Origin: Desulfobulbaceae bacterium
GTDB taxonomy: Bacteria > Desulfobacterota > Desulfobulbia > Desulfobulbales > Desulfobulbaceae
Assembly (NCBI GenBank): GCA_012744275.1
Contig: JAAYIE010000006.1
Coordinates: forward strand, 1 to 54,182
DNA length: 54,182 bases
Reading direction: 5' to 3'
The first letter of the stretch is position 1, and each line of letters starts with the position of its first letter. The notes beneath the pieces are model-generated. The model did no database searches. It worked only from the letters and a program-made list of their open reading frames with translations, and was not told where the DNA came from. Positions 17,939-28,794 of the stretch are shown here, piece after piece. The position numbers and the translations under genes were made by a program.

Positions 17939-18829
17939 TCAGCGGAGTGTTTGCCTGCTATTTAATAGCGTACGGCGGATCTGATCAATGCTGAAGATGA
18001 TCAGGGCCAGCCAGATAAGAAAAAAGCCCCTCTGCTGCGCGACTGGAAAGTCTTCTTCATAAACGAATACACCGAGAAAAAAATTCAGGGTGGGGGAAAG
18101 GTATTGCAACAGGCCTACCGTGATCAGACTGATTTGACGCGCGCCACTGATGTAGAGGAGGAGTGGTACCAGGGTGACAACACCTGCACTTATCAGTAGG
18201 GCAGCGGTAGACATAGAAGTGCTGAAATGCGCTTCACCTTTTGTTTGCAACAGCAAAATTATTAATAGGCTAGGCAGAGACATGATGCCCATTTCCACCA
18301 TCAAGGCTTCTAGTGCAGGTGCATTTGATATCTTACGCAGCAGGGTGTAGAGAGCAAAACTCATGGCCAAACCTAGGGCGATCCACGGGAATTGGCCGAT
18401 GGTCAGAGCCATATACAGTACACCCACCGCTGCAAGAACTAGTGACATCCACTGCAGCGGCTGCATCTTTTCTTCCAGCACCAGTACCCCGAGCTGCACC
18501 GCCAGCAGCGGGGTGATGAAATAACCGAGGCTACTATCAATCACATGGTCGTTGTTGACCGACCAAACATACAACAGCCAGTTACCAGCCAGGAGCAGGG
18601 AGGTACCGAAAAGAGAAAGCAGGGTTTTGCGAGTGAAAAGCAGGCGCAAGGGATAGTTGTGCGTTCTGCTGCATCTGTAGAAAATCAGAGCAAGTACAAA
18701 AGACCAGAGAATACGATGCGCCAGGATTTCAGCTGCGGCAACGTGGCCAAGCAGTTTCCAGTAGATGGGGAGAAAACCCCATGCGCAATAGGATAAAAAA
18801 ACCGCAATTAGGCCGCGCTGCGGACTCAT
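17939..18829 (-). CDS. rarD: EamA/RarD family transporter
   Basis: The product is 296 residues with about ten predicted membrane helices. The N-terminus GLIAVFLSYCAWGFLPIYWKLL and the following AAEILAHRILWSFVLALIFY are the characteristic RarD signature. RarD proteins belong to the drug/metabolite transporter superfamily and their substrate is not established; the E. coli name comes from a chloramphenicol phenotype. The later segments (LGYFITPLLAVQLGVLVLEE, LLQYLSPTLNFFLGVFVYEE) are the repeated EamA halves. The gene is 43 bases downstream of the KamA-like gene on the same strand. Confidence 0.88.
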   Translation of the reverse strand: MSPQRGLIAVFLSYCAWGFLPIYWKLLGHVAAAEILAHRILWSFVLALIFYRCSRTHNYPLRLLFTRKTLLSLFGTSLLLAGNWLLYVWSVNNDHVIDSSLGYFITPLLAVQLGVLVLEEKMQPLQWMSLVLAAVGVLYMALTIGQFPWIALGLAMSFALYTLLRKISNAPALEALMVEMGIMSLPSLLIILLLQTKGEAHFSTSMSTAALLISAGVVTLVPLLLYISGARQISLITVGLLQYLSPTLNFFLGVFVYEEDFPVAQQRGFFLIWLALIIFSIDQIRRTLLNSRQTLR

Positions 18830-18872
18830 AAAAAAGCATCAGCTGAAGACAACGAACAGCACAGCTGGCGGC

Positions 18873-19928
18873 TCATCGTTTGTCTGCGGTATCCGGCCAG
18901 AGTGTATTGGGATAAACACCCCTGTTACCGGTATACGTGGTAAAGACGCACTGTTCTTCTACTTCGTGCAGATAGTTTGGCCCAAGGGGAATTTTTCCGT
19001 TACCATCGGGTGTATCTAGCGCATAGGTGGGGATGGCCATACCCGATACATGCCCAATCAACTGTTGCATGAGCTCTTGACCTGTATTGATACTGGTGCG
19101 GAAGTGCGAAGTGCCGCGGGATTGATCCGCCTGGAAGAGATAGTATGGCTTTACCCGGGCGGCCAGGAGCCGGTAAAATAACTCCTTGAGAACAGCAGCA
19201 GAGTCATTCACTCCACGCAGCAGTACCGTTTGCGAGCCCAATGGAATGCCGGCATCCGCCAGGGTCGTACAGGCGGCGCAGGCCTCGGGGCTCAATTCCG
19301 CTGGATGATTGAAGTGCAAGTTGATGTAGAGCGGGTGGTATTTGCGCAGCGTATTAACAAGTGCGTTGGTTATGCGAGCGGGCAGCATGCAGGGCATGCG
19401 GGTACCGATTCGGATAATGCGCACTGTTGCAATCGAGCGGATGCGCTTAAGAATATGCTCCAGTTGCTGATCGCTGAGCATGAGGGGGTCGCCGCCGGAA
19501 ATGAGTACATCAACAATAGCAGGAGTATTGCTGATGTAGCGGATAGCTTCATCCAAGAGGGCAGGGCTGATAGACATCTCGCTCGTGCCGACTTTGCGTT
19601 TGCGGGTGCAAAATCGACAATAACTGGCGCACTCCCGACTTACCAGGAGCACCGCCCTGTCTGGGTATTTGTGGATCAGGCAGGGGGTTGGGCTCAGGTT
19701 TTCCTCGTTCAAGGGGTCGGCGGGTGTCTCGGTGTCCTGAAGTTCCAGGATATCCGGTACAATCTGCTTCAGTAGGGGCGCTCCATACTGACAGGCAAGT
19801 TCAAGAAAATAGCGGCTGACTCTGAGCGGATAGCGGGCATGCACTGCCGCAACCTGTTCGTATGGAAGCTTGAGCAGGTCACATATTTCGTGCGGATCAG
19901 TCACCAGGGATGATGCAGGGACTACCAT
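18873..19928 (-). CDS. KamA-family radical SAM protein (lysine 2,3-aminomutase-like)
   Basis: The product is 351 residues. The radical SAM cluster motif is seen as CASYCRFC (C-x3-C-x2-C) near residues 104-111, followed by TRKRKVG as in lysine 2,3-aminomutase. DVLISGGDPLMLSD contains the GGDPL motif. Near the C-terminus DGNGKIPLGPNYL carries the expected PLP-binding lysine. At 351 residues it is shorter than clostridial KamA (about 416) and close in length to EpmB, which beta-lysylates EF-P. The TRKRK sequence after the cluster is more KamA-like. No beta-lysine acetyltransferase (ablB) or epmA is adjacent. The substrate is therefore open: free lysine for osmolyte production, or another amino acid. 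Confidence 0.85.
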   Translation of the reverse strand: MVVPASSLVTDPHEICDLLKLPYEQVAAVHARYPLRVSRYFLELACQYGAPLLKQIVPDILELQDTETPADPLNEENLSPTPCLIHKYPDRAVLLVSRECASYCRFCTRKRKVGTSEMSISPALLDEAIRYISNTPAIVDVLISGGDPLMLSDQQLEHILKRIRSIATVRIIRIGTRMPCMLPARITNALVNTLRKYHPLYINLHFNHPAELSPEACAACTTLADAGIPLGSQTVLLRGVNDSAAVLKELFYRLLAARVKPYYLFQADQSRGTSHFRTSINTGQELMQQLIGHVSGMAIPTYALDTPDGNGKIPLGPNYLHEVEEQCVFTTYTGNRGVYPNTLWPDTADKR

Positions 19929-19989
19929 GAAACTATACGGTAAGGGGGCCTGTTGCTTGAATGGGAGTTATAGTTGCAGAAAACTGCAG

Positions 19990-20030
19990 ACAAAAAAGAT
20001 CGTCATCGCATGCTGCGATGACGATCTTTG
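19990..20030 (-). terminator. Strong terminator of the sdhCAB transcript
   Basis: A 16-base perfect stem (AAAGATCGTCATCGCA and its complement) with a 3-base loop spans 19995-20029. Read leftward it is followed by TTTTTT, as expected after sdhB, whose stop lies 43 bases away. Confidence 0.9.
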
Positions 20031-20072
20031 CATGAAGCAATAAGCTGATGTTCCGCTTAAAATACCCGGAAA

Positions 20073-20837
20073 TCAGTGGTCAATGGCGAAGGAGCCCTTC
20101 ATAAATTCACGGTTGAGACGGGCAATGTTACGAATGGTGATACCCTTGGGGCATACATTTTCACATTCCCGATGATTAGAGCAGTTACCAAAGCCATCTT
20201 TATCCATCTGCAAGACCATATTGATGGCGCGTTTTTTAGCTTCCTGCTGACCTTGCGGTAGCAATGCAAGCTGGGATACTTTGGCGCTGGCGAACAGCAT
20301 CGCCGAACCATTCGGGCACGCAGCTGCACAGGCACCGCAGCCAATACAGGCGGCTGCATCCATGGCCTGTTCGGCCACATGCTGCGGAATGAGAATAGTG
20401 TTGCCGTCCTGCGGCGAACCGGTGTTGACGGAAACAAAGCCACCGGCTGCAATGATGCGATCAAGGGCGGAACGGTCAATGATCAGGTCTTTGACGATCG
20501 GGAAACCCTGGGTGCGGAACGGCTCGATAACGATGGTGTCGCCATCCTTGAAGCGCCGCATGTGCAACTGGCACAGGGTAGTTTCCTTGTCCGGTCCATG
20601 GGCTGTACCATTGACCATGGCGCCACACATGCCACAGATACCTTCGCGGCAGTCATGATCAAAAGCAATGGGCTCAAGCCCTTTGCGGGTCAGCCACTCG
20701 TTTAACACGTCGATCATTTCCAAAAACGACATGTCAGTGCTGATGTCTTTAAGGGCATGTTCTTCAAAGGCACCTTGGGCCAGGGGGCCGTTCTGCCGCC
20801 AGATTTTCACCAGAATATTTATATTTTTCGATGCCAT
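20073..20837 (-). CDS. sdhB: Succinate dehydrogenase/fumarate reductase iron-sulfur subunit
   Basis: The product is 254 residues and passes electrons between the flavoprotein and the membrane cytochrome b. The [2Fe-2S] ferredoxin domain has [10 protein letters not shown] with a fourth Cys in TLC. The [4Fe-4S] site is [12 protein letters not shown], and the C-terminal [3Fe-4S] region is [15 protein letters not shown]. It is the last gene of the sdhC-sdhA-sdhB cluster and is followed by a strong terminator. Whether the complex works as succinate dehydrogenase or fumarate reductase cannot be decided from sequence. In propionate- or acetate-oxidising Desulfobacterota it links the succinate step to menaquinone. 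Confidence 0.95.
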   Translation of the reverse strand: MASKNINILVKIWRQNGPLAQGAFEEHALKDISTDMSFLEMIDVLNEWLTRKGLEPIAFDHDCREGICGMCGAMVNGTAHGPDKETTLCQLHMRRFKDGDTIVIEPFRTQGFPIVKDLIIDRSALDRIIAAGGFVSVNTGSPQDGNTILIPQHVAEQAMDAAACIGCGACAAACPNGSAMLFASAKVSQLALLPQGQQEAKKRAINMVLQMDKDGFGNCSNHRECENVCPKGITIRNIARLNREFMKGSFAIDH

Positions 20838-20897
20838 GGGATTCTTCCGTTTTATGGTTGAAGTTCAGAAGCAATTTCTGCAATTCATGCGTCCAGG

Positions 20898-22823
<1,926 letters not shown>

Positions 22824-22949
22824 AGTAGTATCTTTTGGCTATGGGTTAATAAGTAGTTGAACGCTTTTTTCGGCTGGCCATCTGCCTGCGGTTTGCGCTG
22901 ACAGGTAAAGGCTGCCTGGGTCAAATTAAAACTCAGCGTGGAATCATAC

Positions 22950-23606
22950 TTATAGAAGCTGATTACGAGAAACCACCATGAGCAGGGTAACGAGGATAAA
23001 AATCGCTCCCATGATCGCTGCAATGGCCCAGGCGACAATGCGCAGGGGTTCGTCATACTTGGGATGGCTGATACCCAAGGTTTGCAGCAAAGACCAGAAG
23101 CCATGGCTGATGTGGAGAAGCAGCATGCCAAGGCCGACCAGATAGAGCAGGGTATAGGCCGGGTTTGTCAGCACTTTGGTGACATAATCAGAGATGGTAA
23201 ATACCTCTGTTTTTTCAACAAAGTGAAAGTTGGCCATGTGGATGAGTATGAACAAGAAGATGGCAATACCAGTATAGGGCATCGTACGGGAGCCCCAGGT
23301 AACCCCACCTGCGCTGGTCCATACTTCGTATCTTCCGCCACGTGCCTTGCGGTTCTCAAAAAAGAGATAAAAGGCTGTGATGACGTGCAGGAAGAAAATG
23401 GAGTACAGGCCGATTTCAAAGAAGGTGACAAAGATGCCCAGTGAGTGGAGGTGGTGCGCATAGGCGTTGAACGCTTCCCTTCCCCAGAAAATCGAACTGT
23501 TGCCAATGGCATGTACAACGAGGAAGCTACCCAGCATGAGGCCGGTGATCGCCATGATGTACTTTTTGCCCAAGGACGACTTGAAAGTTTGGATGAACCA
23601 GGTCAT
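22950..23606 (-). CDS. sdhC: Succinate dehydrogenase/fumarate reductase cytochrome b subunit (b558 type)
   Basis: The product is 218 residues with five predicted membrane helices, as in the single-polypeptide di-heme cytochrome b of B-type complexes. MTWFIQTFKSSLGKKYIMAITGLMLGSFLVVHAIGN is at the N-terminus, split here between the family start and the first helix; the VHAIGN histidine is a heme-ligand candidate. Further conserved histidines lie in FFLHVITAFYLF, ILIHMANFHFVEK and LLHISHGFWSLL. The ATG at 23606 is preferred over an upstream possibility at 23666 because it begins the conserved sequence and has AAGGGA upstream. A promoter with an overlapping dyad lies about 50-90 bases upstream. 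Confidence 0.92.
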   Translation of the reverse strand: MTWFIQTFKSSLGKKYIMAITGLMLGSFLVVHAIGNSSIFWGREAFNAYAHHLHSLGIFVTFFEIGLYSIFFLHVITAFYLFFENRKARGGRYEVWTSAGGVTWGSRTMPYTGIAIFLFILIHMANFHFVEKTEVFTISDYVTKVLTNPAYTLLYLVGLGMLLLHISHGFWSLLQTLGISHPKYDEPLRIVAWAIAAIMGAIFILVTLLMVVSRNQLL

Positions 23607-23653
23607 AGCTGCATTTCCCTTGTTGAGGTGAAGGATAAAAAGGCCAGCAAAGA

Positions 23654-23696
23654 AATGAACAGTCATTCATTACCAGCGAGGCAAGAAGGCTGTCAA
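23654..23696 (-). promoter_or_regulatory. sdhCAB promoter with overlapping operator-like dyad
   Basis: A consensus -35 TTGACA (complement of 23691-23696) is followed after 18 bases by a weak -10 TAATGA. Overlapping the -10 is the inverted repeat AATGAA-N6-TTCATT (23654-23671). The arms resemble operators of TetR-type regulators of fatty-acid or acyl-CoA metabolism, which is inference. Confidence 0.5.
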
Positions 23697-23848
23697 GCAA
23701 AAAGTCGGCTTCCGGACTTCATGACATGGTATCCTTACTAGGGAGCAGGCCAGTATTTGAGCTGTATGGTCGGGCTGTTATCGATTCCGGGCGATTGTAT
23801 GCAGCACGGCATTTAGCCATTACTGTGGGCACTCGATGTGCTTTCCTT

Positions 23849-24952
23849 TTACAGCGTATTTCTGTTGCTCAACGACATCACCAGTTGCCGGTGTCCAGCA
23901 GGGAAAGGATACTGCAGCAGGTCGCGGCTATTCACCCAGGCATAGCAGCTGGCAGCGTTCAGACTGGGGGGTCTGGTCTGGCCCTCTTTGAGGGTGCAAA
24001 AAAAACTGTGCAGGGTGACCCGGTAGCGGGTGTAGAAGTGGGTGACAGTGCGATACGCATCCTCTAGCTGCACCTGCCAGCCGGTTTCCTCCAAAATTTC
24101 CCGTAGTGCTCCCTGGGCTGGGGTCTCACCGGGTTCAAGCCGCCCACCCGGAAACTCCCACAGTCCGCCCCAAATGTCATCCGCCAGTCGCTGCTGAATA
24201 TAGAGCAGGCCGTTATGTTGAATTATGCCGCAGGCCATGACAATATCCACACGATCAGGTCGTTTACCCAATACAGGGCGCAGAGTCACAGTGTCCCGCG
24301 AAAAGGCCAGGCAGTGTTTTTGCAAGGGGCAGGTGGAACATTGCGGTCTTTTCGGCATGCAAACAAGAGCACCCAACTCCATCAGCGCCTGATTGAAGGC
24401 GCGGGGATTTTCACGGTCAAGAAACAGAGCCGCTAATCCCTGCACTGTTTTCTTACCAGCCGCACCTTTGACCGGCTCTTCCAGGTCATACAAACGGGCG
24501 AAAACCCGCTCCACATTGGCATCCACCACGGGGTGGGGTTGGTTGAAGCCGATGGAAAGAATGGCGGCAGCGGTATAAGGCCCAATACCTGGCAGCGCCT
24601 GCAGTGCTTGCAGGTCAGCGGGAACCTGGCCCTGGTGTTCTTCCTGCAAGATTTTTGCTGTCCGACGGATATTGCGTGCCCGGCTGTAATAGCCCAATCC
24701 TTCCCAGGCCTTGAGTACTGCCTGTTCCGGAGCAAGGGCCAAACTGGTGATATCCGGAAATAATCGCATCCAGCGGGTAAAGTATTCAACCACTCGTTCC
24801 ATCTGGGTTTGTTGACCCATTACTTCCGAAATCCACACCTGGTAGGGATGGTAATTCTGCCGCCAGGGTAGGGAACGCTGGCAGCGATAAAACCAGGCGA
24901 GTATGAGCGCGCGTACATCGCTTATGTCTTTTTCTTTGGGCTGCGGCACCAT
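23849..24952 (-). CDS. mutY: A/G-specific adenine glycosylase with intact Nudix domain
   Basis: This repair glycosylase removes adenine mispaired with 8-oxoguanine. The product is 367 residues. The N-terminal HhH-GPD domain shows the catalytic Glu in [13 protein letters not shown], the helix-hairpin-helix [12 protein letters not shown], and the catalytic Asp in [12 protein letters not shown]. The [4Fe-4S] ligands are C-x6-C-x2-C-x5-C in [17 protein letters not shown] (about residues 197-213). The C-terminal MutT-like domain contains [20 protein letters not shown] followed by ETG, which keeps every catalytic position of the Nudix box. Many MutY proteins have a degenerate box here. It is divergent from ampG. 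Confidence 0.93.
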   Translation of the reverse strand: MVPQPKEKDISDVRALILAWFYRCQRSLPWRQNYHPYQVWISEVMGQQTQMERVVEYFTRWMRLFPDITSLALAPEQAVLKAWEGLGYYSRARNIRRTAKILQEEHQGQVPADLQALQALPGIGPYTAAAILSIGFNQPHPVVDANVERVFARLYDLEEPVKGAAGKKTVQGLAALFLDRENPRAFNQALMELGALVCMPKRPQCSTCPLQKHCLAFSRDTVTLRPVLGKRPDRVDIVMACGIIQHNGLLYIQQRLADDIWGGLWEFPGGRLEPGETPAQGALREILEETGWQVQLEDAYRTVTHFYTRYRVTLHSFFCTLKEGQTRPPSLNAASCYAWVNSRDLLQYPFPAGHRQLVMSLSNRNTL

Positions 24953-25087
24953 TACTTCTTTGTTTGGCTAATAAGATTGTGGCTGTACAGTTGTGGGTCC
25001 GGTACGCTTTTTACCTGTAACCAGCCCGCAGATGTGGTAGAGAAACAGCTTTGTTTATCCTGTTTCCTTTTTTTCACATAGAGAGAT

Positions 25088-26317
25088 ATGTCTACGACCC
25101 TGTTTCGGCGACTACTGACCCCCCGCATGCTCGTAGCACTCCTCATGGGCTTTTCCTGTGGCCTGCCGCTTTTGCTTACCGGTTCGGTGCTGCAGGCTTG
25201 GATGCGGGAGGTGAGTGTTGATCTGAAGACAATCGGTTTATACACCCTGGTCGGTCTGCCATATACGTGTAAGTTTTTGTGGGCCCCGGTTTTTGATCGA
25301 TTTATTCTACCCTTTCTGGGACGCCGCCGGGGCTGGCTTTTGGTGGTGCAGATAACGCTTGCCCTGGCACTTATCGGTCTGGGTTATGGCGATCCTGCCC
25401 AAACTCCCTGGTTGATCGCGTTGATGGCAGCATTGGTCACCTTTTTTTCCGCCTCACAAGATATTGTGGTGGATGCCTATCGCCGGGAAGACCTGCGGGA
25501 CGAGGAGCTCGGCGCAGGCAGTTCACTCTATATCAGTGGCTATCGCTTGGGTATGCTTTTGGCTGGTGGTGGTGGCTTAATCTTGGCCGATCATCTGCCC
25601 TTTTCCAAAGTGTATCTTATTATGGCGCTGCTCATGGGCTTGGGCGTGATCACCACGCTGAGCTGCCGGGAGCCGCCCTTGGTGCAGGGGAGGCCATGCA
25701 GTTTCAGGGAAAGCGTGGTGGAACCTTTCCAGGACTACTTCCGGCGTGATCGGGCTGTGCTGATTTTGCTCTTTATTCTACTCTACAAAATTGGCGACCA
25801 GATGGCTAGCACCATGACCATGCCCTTTTACCTTGATTTGGGTTTTACCAAAACTGAGGTCGGAGCAGTGGTAAAACTCTTCGGCACCTGGGCGGTAATC
25901 TTGGGCGGGGTGGTTGGGGCAGCCATTATGCTGCGCATCGGCACCATCGGTGGGCTGTGGTGCTTTGGTATCCTGCAGGCCTTGTCCACCGCAGGTTTTG
26001 CTGTGCTGGCTGTAATTGGCTACAATGTACCCTGTTTAGCTGGGGTGATCGCCTTTGAAAACCTGAGTGGCGGCATGGGGACCGCAGCTTATACTGCCTA
26101 TATGGCCTCGCTTACAAATAAACGTTTCACCGCCACCCAGTATGCACTCCTCACCAGTATCATGGGGGTGCCGCGGGTTATCGCCTCCGCACCCACCGGT
26201 TGGATGGCCGAACTTATGGGCTGGCCGGTTTTTTTTCTGGCTTGCACCCTGATTGCTTTACCCGGCCTCATGTTGCTGCCCGTGGTCACACCCGGATCCA
26301 AGGACCCGCGCAGGTGA
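25088..26317 (+). CDS. ampG: AmpG-like MFS muropeptide permease
   Basis: AmpG imports anhydromuropeptides released by cell-wall turnover for recycling. The product is 409 residues with about 12 predicted helices, shorter than E. coli AmpG (491) because it lacks the two C-terminal extra helices. The N-terminal family blocks are clear: GFSCGLPLLLTGSVLQAWM, VDLKTIGLYTLVGLPY, FLWAPVFDR, GRRRGWLL and FFSASQDIVVDAYR. GAGSSLYISGYRLGMLLAGG follows. A GAGAGAT lies just before the ATG. DacA-type carboxypeptidase, EnvC-like and OmpA-like envelope genes elsewhere in the window fit a wall-recycling role. Confidence 0.88.
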   Translation: MSTTLFRRLLTPRMLVALLMGFSCGLPLLLTGSVLQAWMREVSVDLKTIGLYTLVGLPYTCKFLWAPVFDRFILPFLGRRRGWLLVVQITLALALIGLGYGDPAQTPWLIALMAALVTFFSASQDIVVDAYRREDLRDEELGAGSSLYISGYRLGMLLAGGGGLILADHLPFSKVYLIMALLMGLGVITTLSCREPPLVQGRPCSFRESVVEPFQDYFRRDRAVLILLFILLYKIGDQMASTMTMPFYLDLGFTKTEVGAVVKLFGTWAVILGGVVGAAIMLRIGTIGGLWCFGILQALSTAGFAVLAVIGYNVPCLAGVIAFENLSGGMGTAAYTAYMASLTNKRFTATQYALLTSIMGVPRVIASAPTGWMAELMGWPVFFLACTLIALPGLMLLPVVTPGSKDPRR

Positions 26318-26453
26318 ATATGCATAATTTATCTCTGTGCATTCACCGGATTATGCGGTTGTGTTCCGCCGCTTCTGTTATAAAGTATCTAGTTTCTTAT
26401 AGGCTTAACACTGGCCAGCCCGGAGTTTCTCACAGTGCAGGAGTAGAATTTTC

Positions 26454-27938
26454 ATGACCGTTTCAGCTCAAACTGCCCCCATCAGCATCTATAACACACT
26501 CAGCCGCTCTAAAGAACCGCTTGTTCCGTTGGAGGCCGGGCATGTAAAATTATATGTTTGCGGAATCACCTCCTACGACTACTGCCATATTGGTCATGCG
26601 CGTTCTGCCTTGGTTTTTGATATGGTGGTGCGTTATCTGCGCCATCGCGGATATAAGGTAACTTTTATTCGAAATTTCACTGATATAGATGATAAAATTA
26701 TTGATCGTGCCCATAAGCAGCAGGAGGATCCGGCAGTTTTGGCCCAGCGTTTTATCGATGAATTTTATGTGGACATGGACGCGCTGGGTGTGTTGCGGCC
26801 AGATCAGGAGCCCCGAGCCACTGGCCATGTGGCCGAGATGATTACTCTCATTCAGGAACTGATGGCTAAGGATATGGCCTATACTGCCGGTGGCGATGTG
26901 TATTTTAGGGTTGAGCGTTTTCCCGAGTATGGACGCCTTTCCGGTCGCAGTCTAGATGATATGCAAGCTGGAGCACGGGTGGAGGTGAACACTAATAAGG
27001 AACATCCCATGGATTTTGTGCTGTGGAAAGGAGCAAAGCCCGGAGAGCCGCAGTGGGAAAGCCCCTGGGGTCCTGGTCGACCGGGCTGGCATATCGAATG
27101 CTCGGCCATGAGCCGCAAATACTTGGGCGATGTGTTCGATATCCACGGTGGCGGTAAGGATCTGGTTTTCCCCCATCATGAAAACGAAATCGCGCAGAGT
27201 TGCGGCGCTACTGGCAAAGATTTTGCCAAAATGTGGATGCACCACGGGTTTGTCACCATCCGCGATGAAAAAATGTCTAAATCCCTGGGTAATTTCCTTA
27301 CCATCCGGGAGATTCTGGAGAAATACCACCCCGAGGTGCTGCGGCTGTTTATTTTTTCCGCCCATTACCGTTCGCCCATCGATTTCAACGAACATGCCCT
27401 GCAGGATGCCCAGGTTGGGCTGGAGCGCATGTACAGTTGCGTGCAACGCATCGAGGCTCTACCCAAGGAGGGAGGCGGCACTCAGGCCAGTATTACTCCT
27501 AAAGAGGCAGAACACATCACTGGCCTGCAGAAACGTTTTCAAGATGCAATGGATAACGATTTCAACACAGCCCAGGCCATTGGCTATCTCTTTGACGCGG
27601 TCAAGCAACTAAATCAGTTGGTCGAGCGTTTGCCGGAGCAGCCGGCGCAAAGTGATCTGGCACTTTTGTACGCGGCGGCAACGGATCTACGCATTCTTGG
27701 CGGGGTATTGGGACTGTTGCAAATGCCTGTCTGGGAGCAGGAAGAGGGCAGCGCGACAGAGCGTCTGGCGGAACTTGGCTTGACCGAAGAAGACGTTGCT
27801 GCCCTTATTGCAAAGCGCGCTCAGGCCAGGGTGGCAAAGGACTGGGCCGCCTCTGATGCTATCCGCGACCGCCTGCTTGCCAAGGGAATTGCCTTAAAAG
27901 ACGGGGCCAAGGGAACTGTCTGGGAGTTTGTTCATTAA
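26454..27938 (+). CDS. cysS: Cysteinyl-tRNA synthetase
   Basis: This class I synthetase charges tRNA-Cys. The product is 494 residues, in the normal range. The zinc/HIGH region reads YVCGITSYDYCHIGHARSAL, the second zinc ligands appear in GWHIECSAMS and HHENEIAQS, and the KMSKS loop is DEKMSKSLGNFL. The helical DALR domain and C-terminal anticodon region (RAQARVAKDWAASDAIRD) complete it. A GGAG lies 9 bases before the ATG. The amrB gene follows 15 bases downstream and may be co-transcribed. Confidence 0.97.
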   Translation: MTVSAQTAPISIYNTLSRSKEPLVPLEAGHVKLYVCGITSYDYCHIGHARSALVFDMVVRYLRHRGYKVTFIRNFTDIDDKIIDRAHKQQEDPAVLAQRFIDEFYVDMDALGVLRPDQEPRATGHVAEMITLIQELMAKDMAYTAGGDVYFRVERFPEYGRLSGRSLDDMQAGARVEVNTNKEHPMDFVLWKGAKPGEPQWESPWGPGRPGWHIECSAMSRKYLGDVFDIHGGGKDLVFPHHENEIAQSCGATGKDFAKMWMHHGFVTIRDEKMSKSLGNFLTIREILEKYHPEVLRLFIFSAHYRSPIDFNEHALQDAQVGLERMYSCVQRIEALPKEGGGTQASITPKEAEHITGLQKRFQDAMDNDFNTAQAIGYLFDAVKQLNQLVERLPEQPAQSDLALLYAAATDLRILGGVLGLLQMPVWEQEEGSATERLAELGLTEEDVAALIAKRAQARVAKDWAASDAIRDRLLAKGIALKDGAKGTVWEFVH

Positions 27939-27953
27939 CAGTGAGGTGTGATT

Positions 27954-28760
27954 GTGAGTCGCGCACCAATTGTATCTGGCCGATTTTATCCTGCCGACCC
28001 GGCACAACTAAAAAATGAGGTGGCGCGGTACATGCAAGTGCCGGATGGGCTACCCCGCAAGCAAGCCTTGGCCGTGGTGCTGCCCCATGCAGGTTATGTC
28101 TACTCTGGAGAAACCGCAGGCGCTACCCTGGCCAGAGTAGAAGTGCCCGAGACCGTGCTCATTATGTGCCCCAATCACAGTGGCATGGGTGCCCCCTGCG
28201 CCCTCAGTCCGGATGACTGGCGTATGCCTGGGATGATTATTCCCAAAAGTAAGGGACTGGCTGCAGCGATCCTCCAGCACTCCACCTTGGCGCAGGAAGA
28301 CAGCCTTGCCCATCAGCGCGAGCACTCTTTAGAAGTACTACTGCCCTTTCTCTTTCACGCCCAACCAAACCTGCATATAGCTGCTCTTTGTCTGGGCGGC
28401 CTTTCCTTTGCCCAGTGCAGCCAACTGGCACAGGAACTGCACTTGGCCCTCCAAGCCTGCAGCCAGCCGGCATTGGTGGTTGCCTCCACCGATATGAACC
28501 ATTTTGCCTCCCGTGAGGAAGGCAGCCGCAAAGATCAACATGCCATTGACCGAGTTCTTGCCCTGGATGCACCAGGGCTGTTTGAGACGGTGCGGGTGCA
28601 ACGGATTTCCATGTGTGGCGTGCTGCCAGTCAGCGTGGCTATTTTACTTGCACTTTCCCAAGGCGCACGCAAGGCTGAACTGGTGCGCTATACCGATTCC
28701 GGTGAGGCCAGTGGCATGCTTGATCAGGTAGTAGGTTATGCTGGTTTTGTAATTTCCTGA
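27954..28760 (+). CDS. amrB: AmmeMemoRadiSam system protein B (MEMO1 family)
   Basis: The product is 268 residues of the MEMO family, a fold related to class III extradiol dioxygenases. Conserved blocks are the start IVSGRFYPADPAQL, LPHAGYVYSGETAG, LIMCPNHSGMG, HQREHSLEVLLPFL, STDMNHF and the closing YTDSGEASG. The histidines in these blocks correspond to the putative metal site. The partners of the named system, an AMMECR1 protein and an AmrS radical SAM protein, are not in the window, and function is unknown. The GTG at 27954 is preferred over the GTG at 27948 because GAGG lies at proper spacing only for the former. The candidate selenoprotein gene starts 34 bases downstream. Confidence 0.88.
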   Translation: MSRAPIVSGRFYPADPAQLKNEVARYMQVPDGLPRKQALAVVLPHAGYVYSGETAGATLARVEVPETVLIMCPNHSGMGAPCALSPDDWRMPGMIIPKSKGLAAAILQHSTLAQEDSLAHQREHSLEVLLPFLFHAQPNLHIAALCLGGLSFAQCSQLAQELHLALQACSQPALVVASTDMNHFASREEGSRKDQHAIDRVLALDAPGLFETVRVQRISMCGVLPVSVAILLALSQGARKAELVRYTDSGEASGMLDQVVGYAGFVIS

Positions 28761-28794
28761 AACACAAATAAAAAGAATCGATTGTTTTTCCGTG

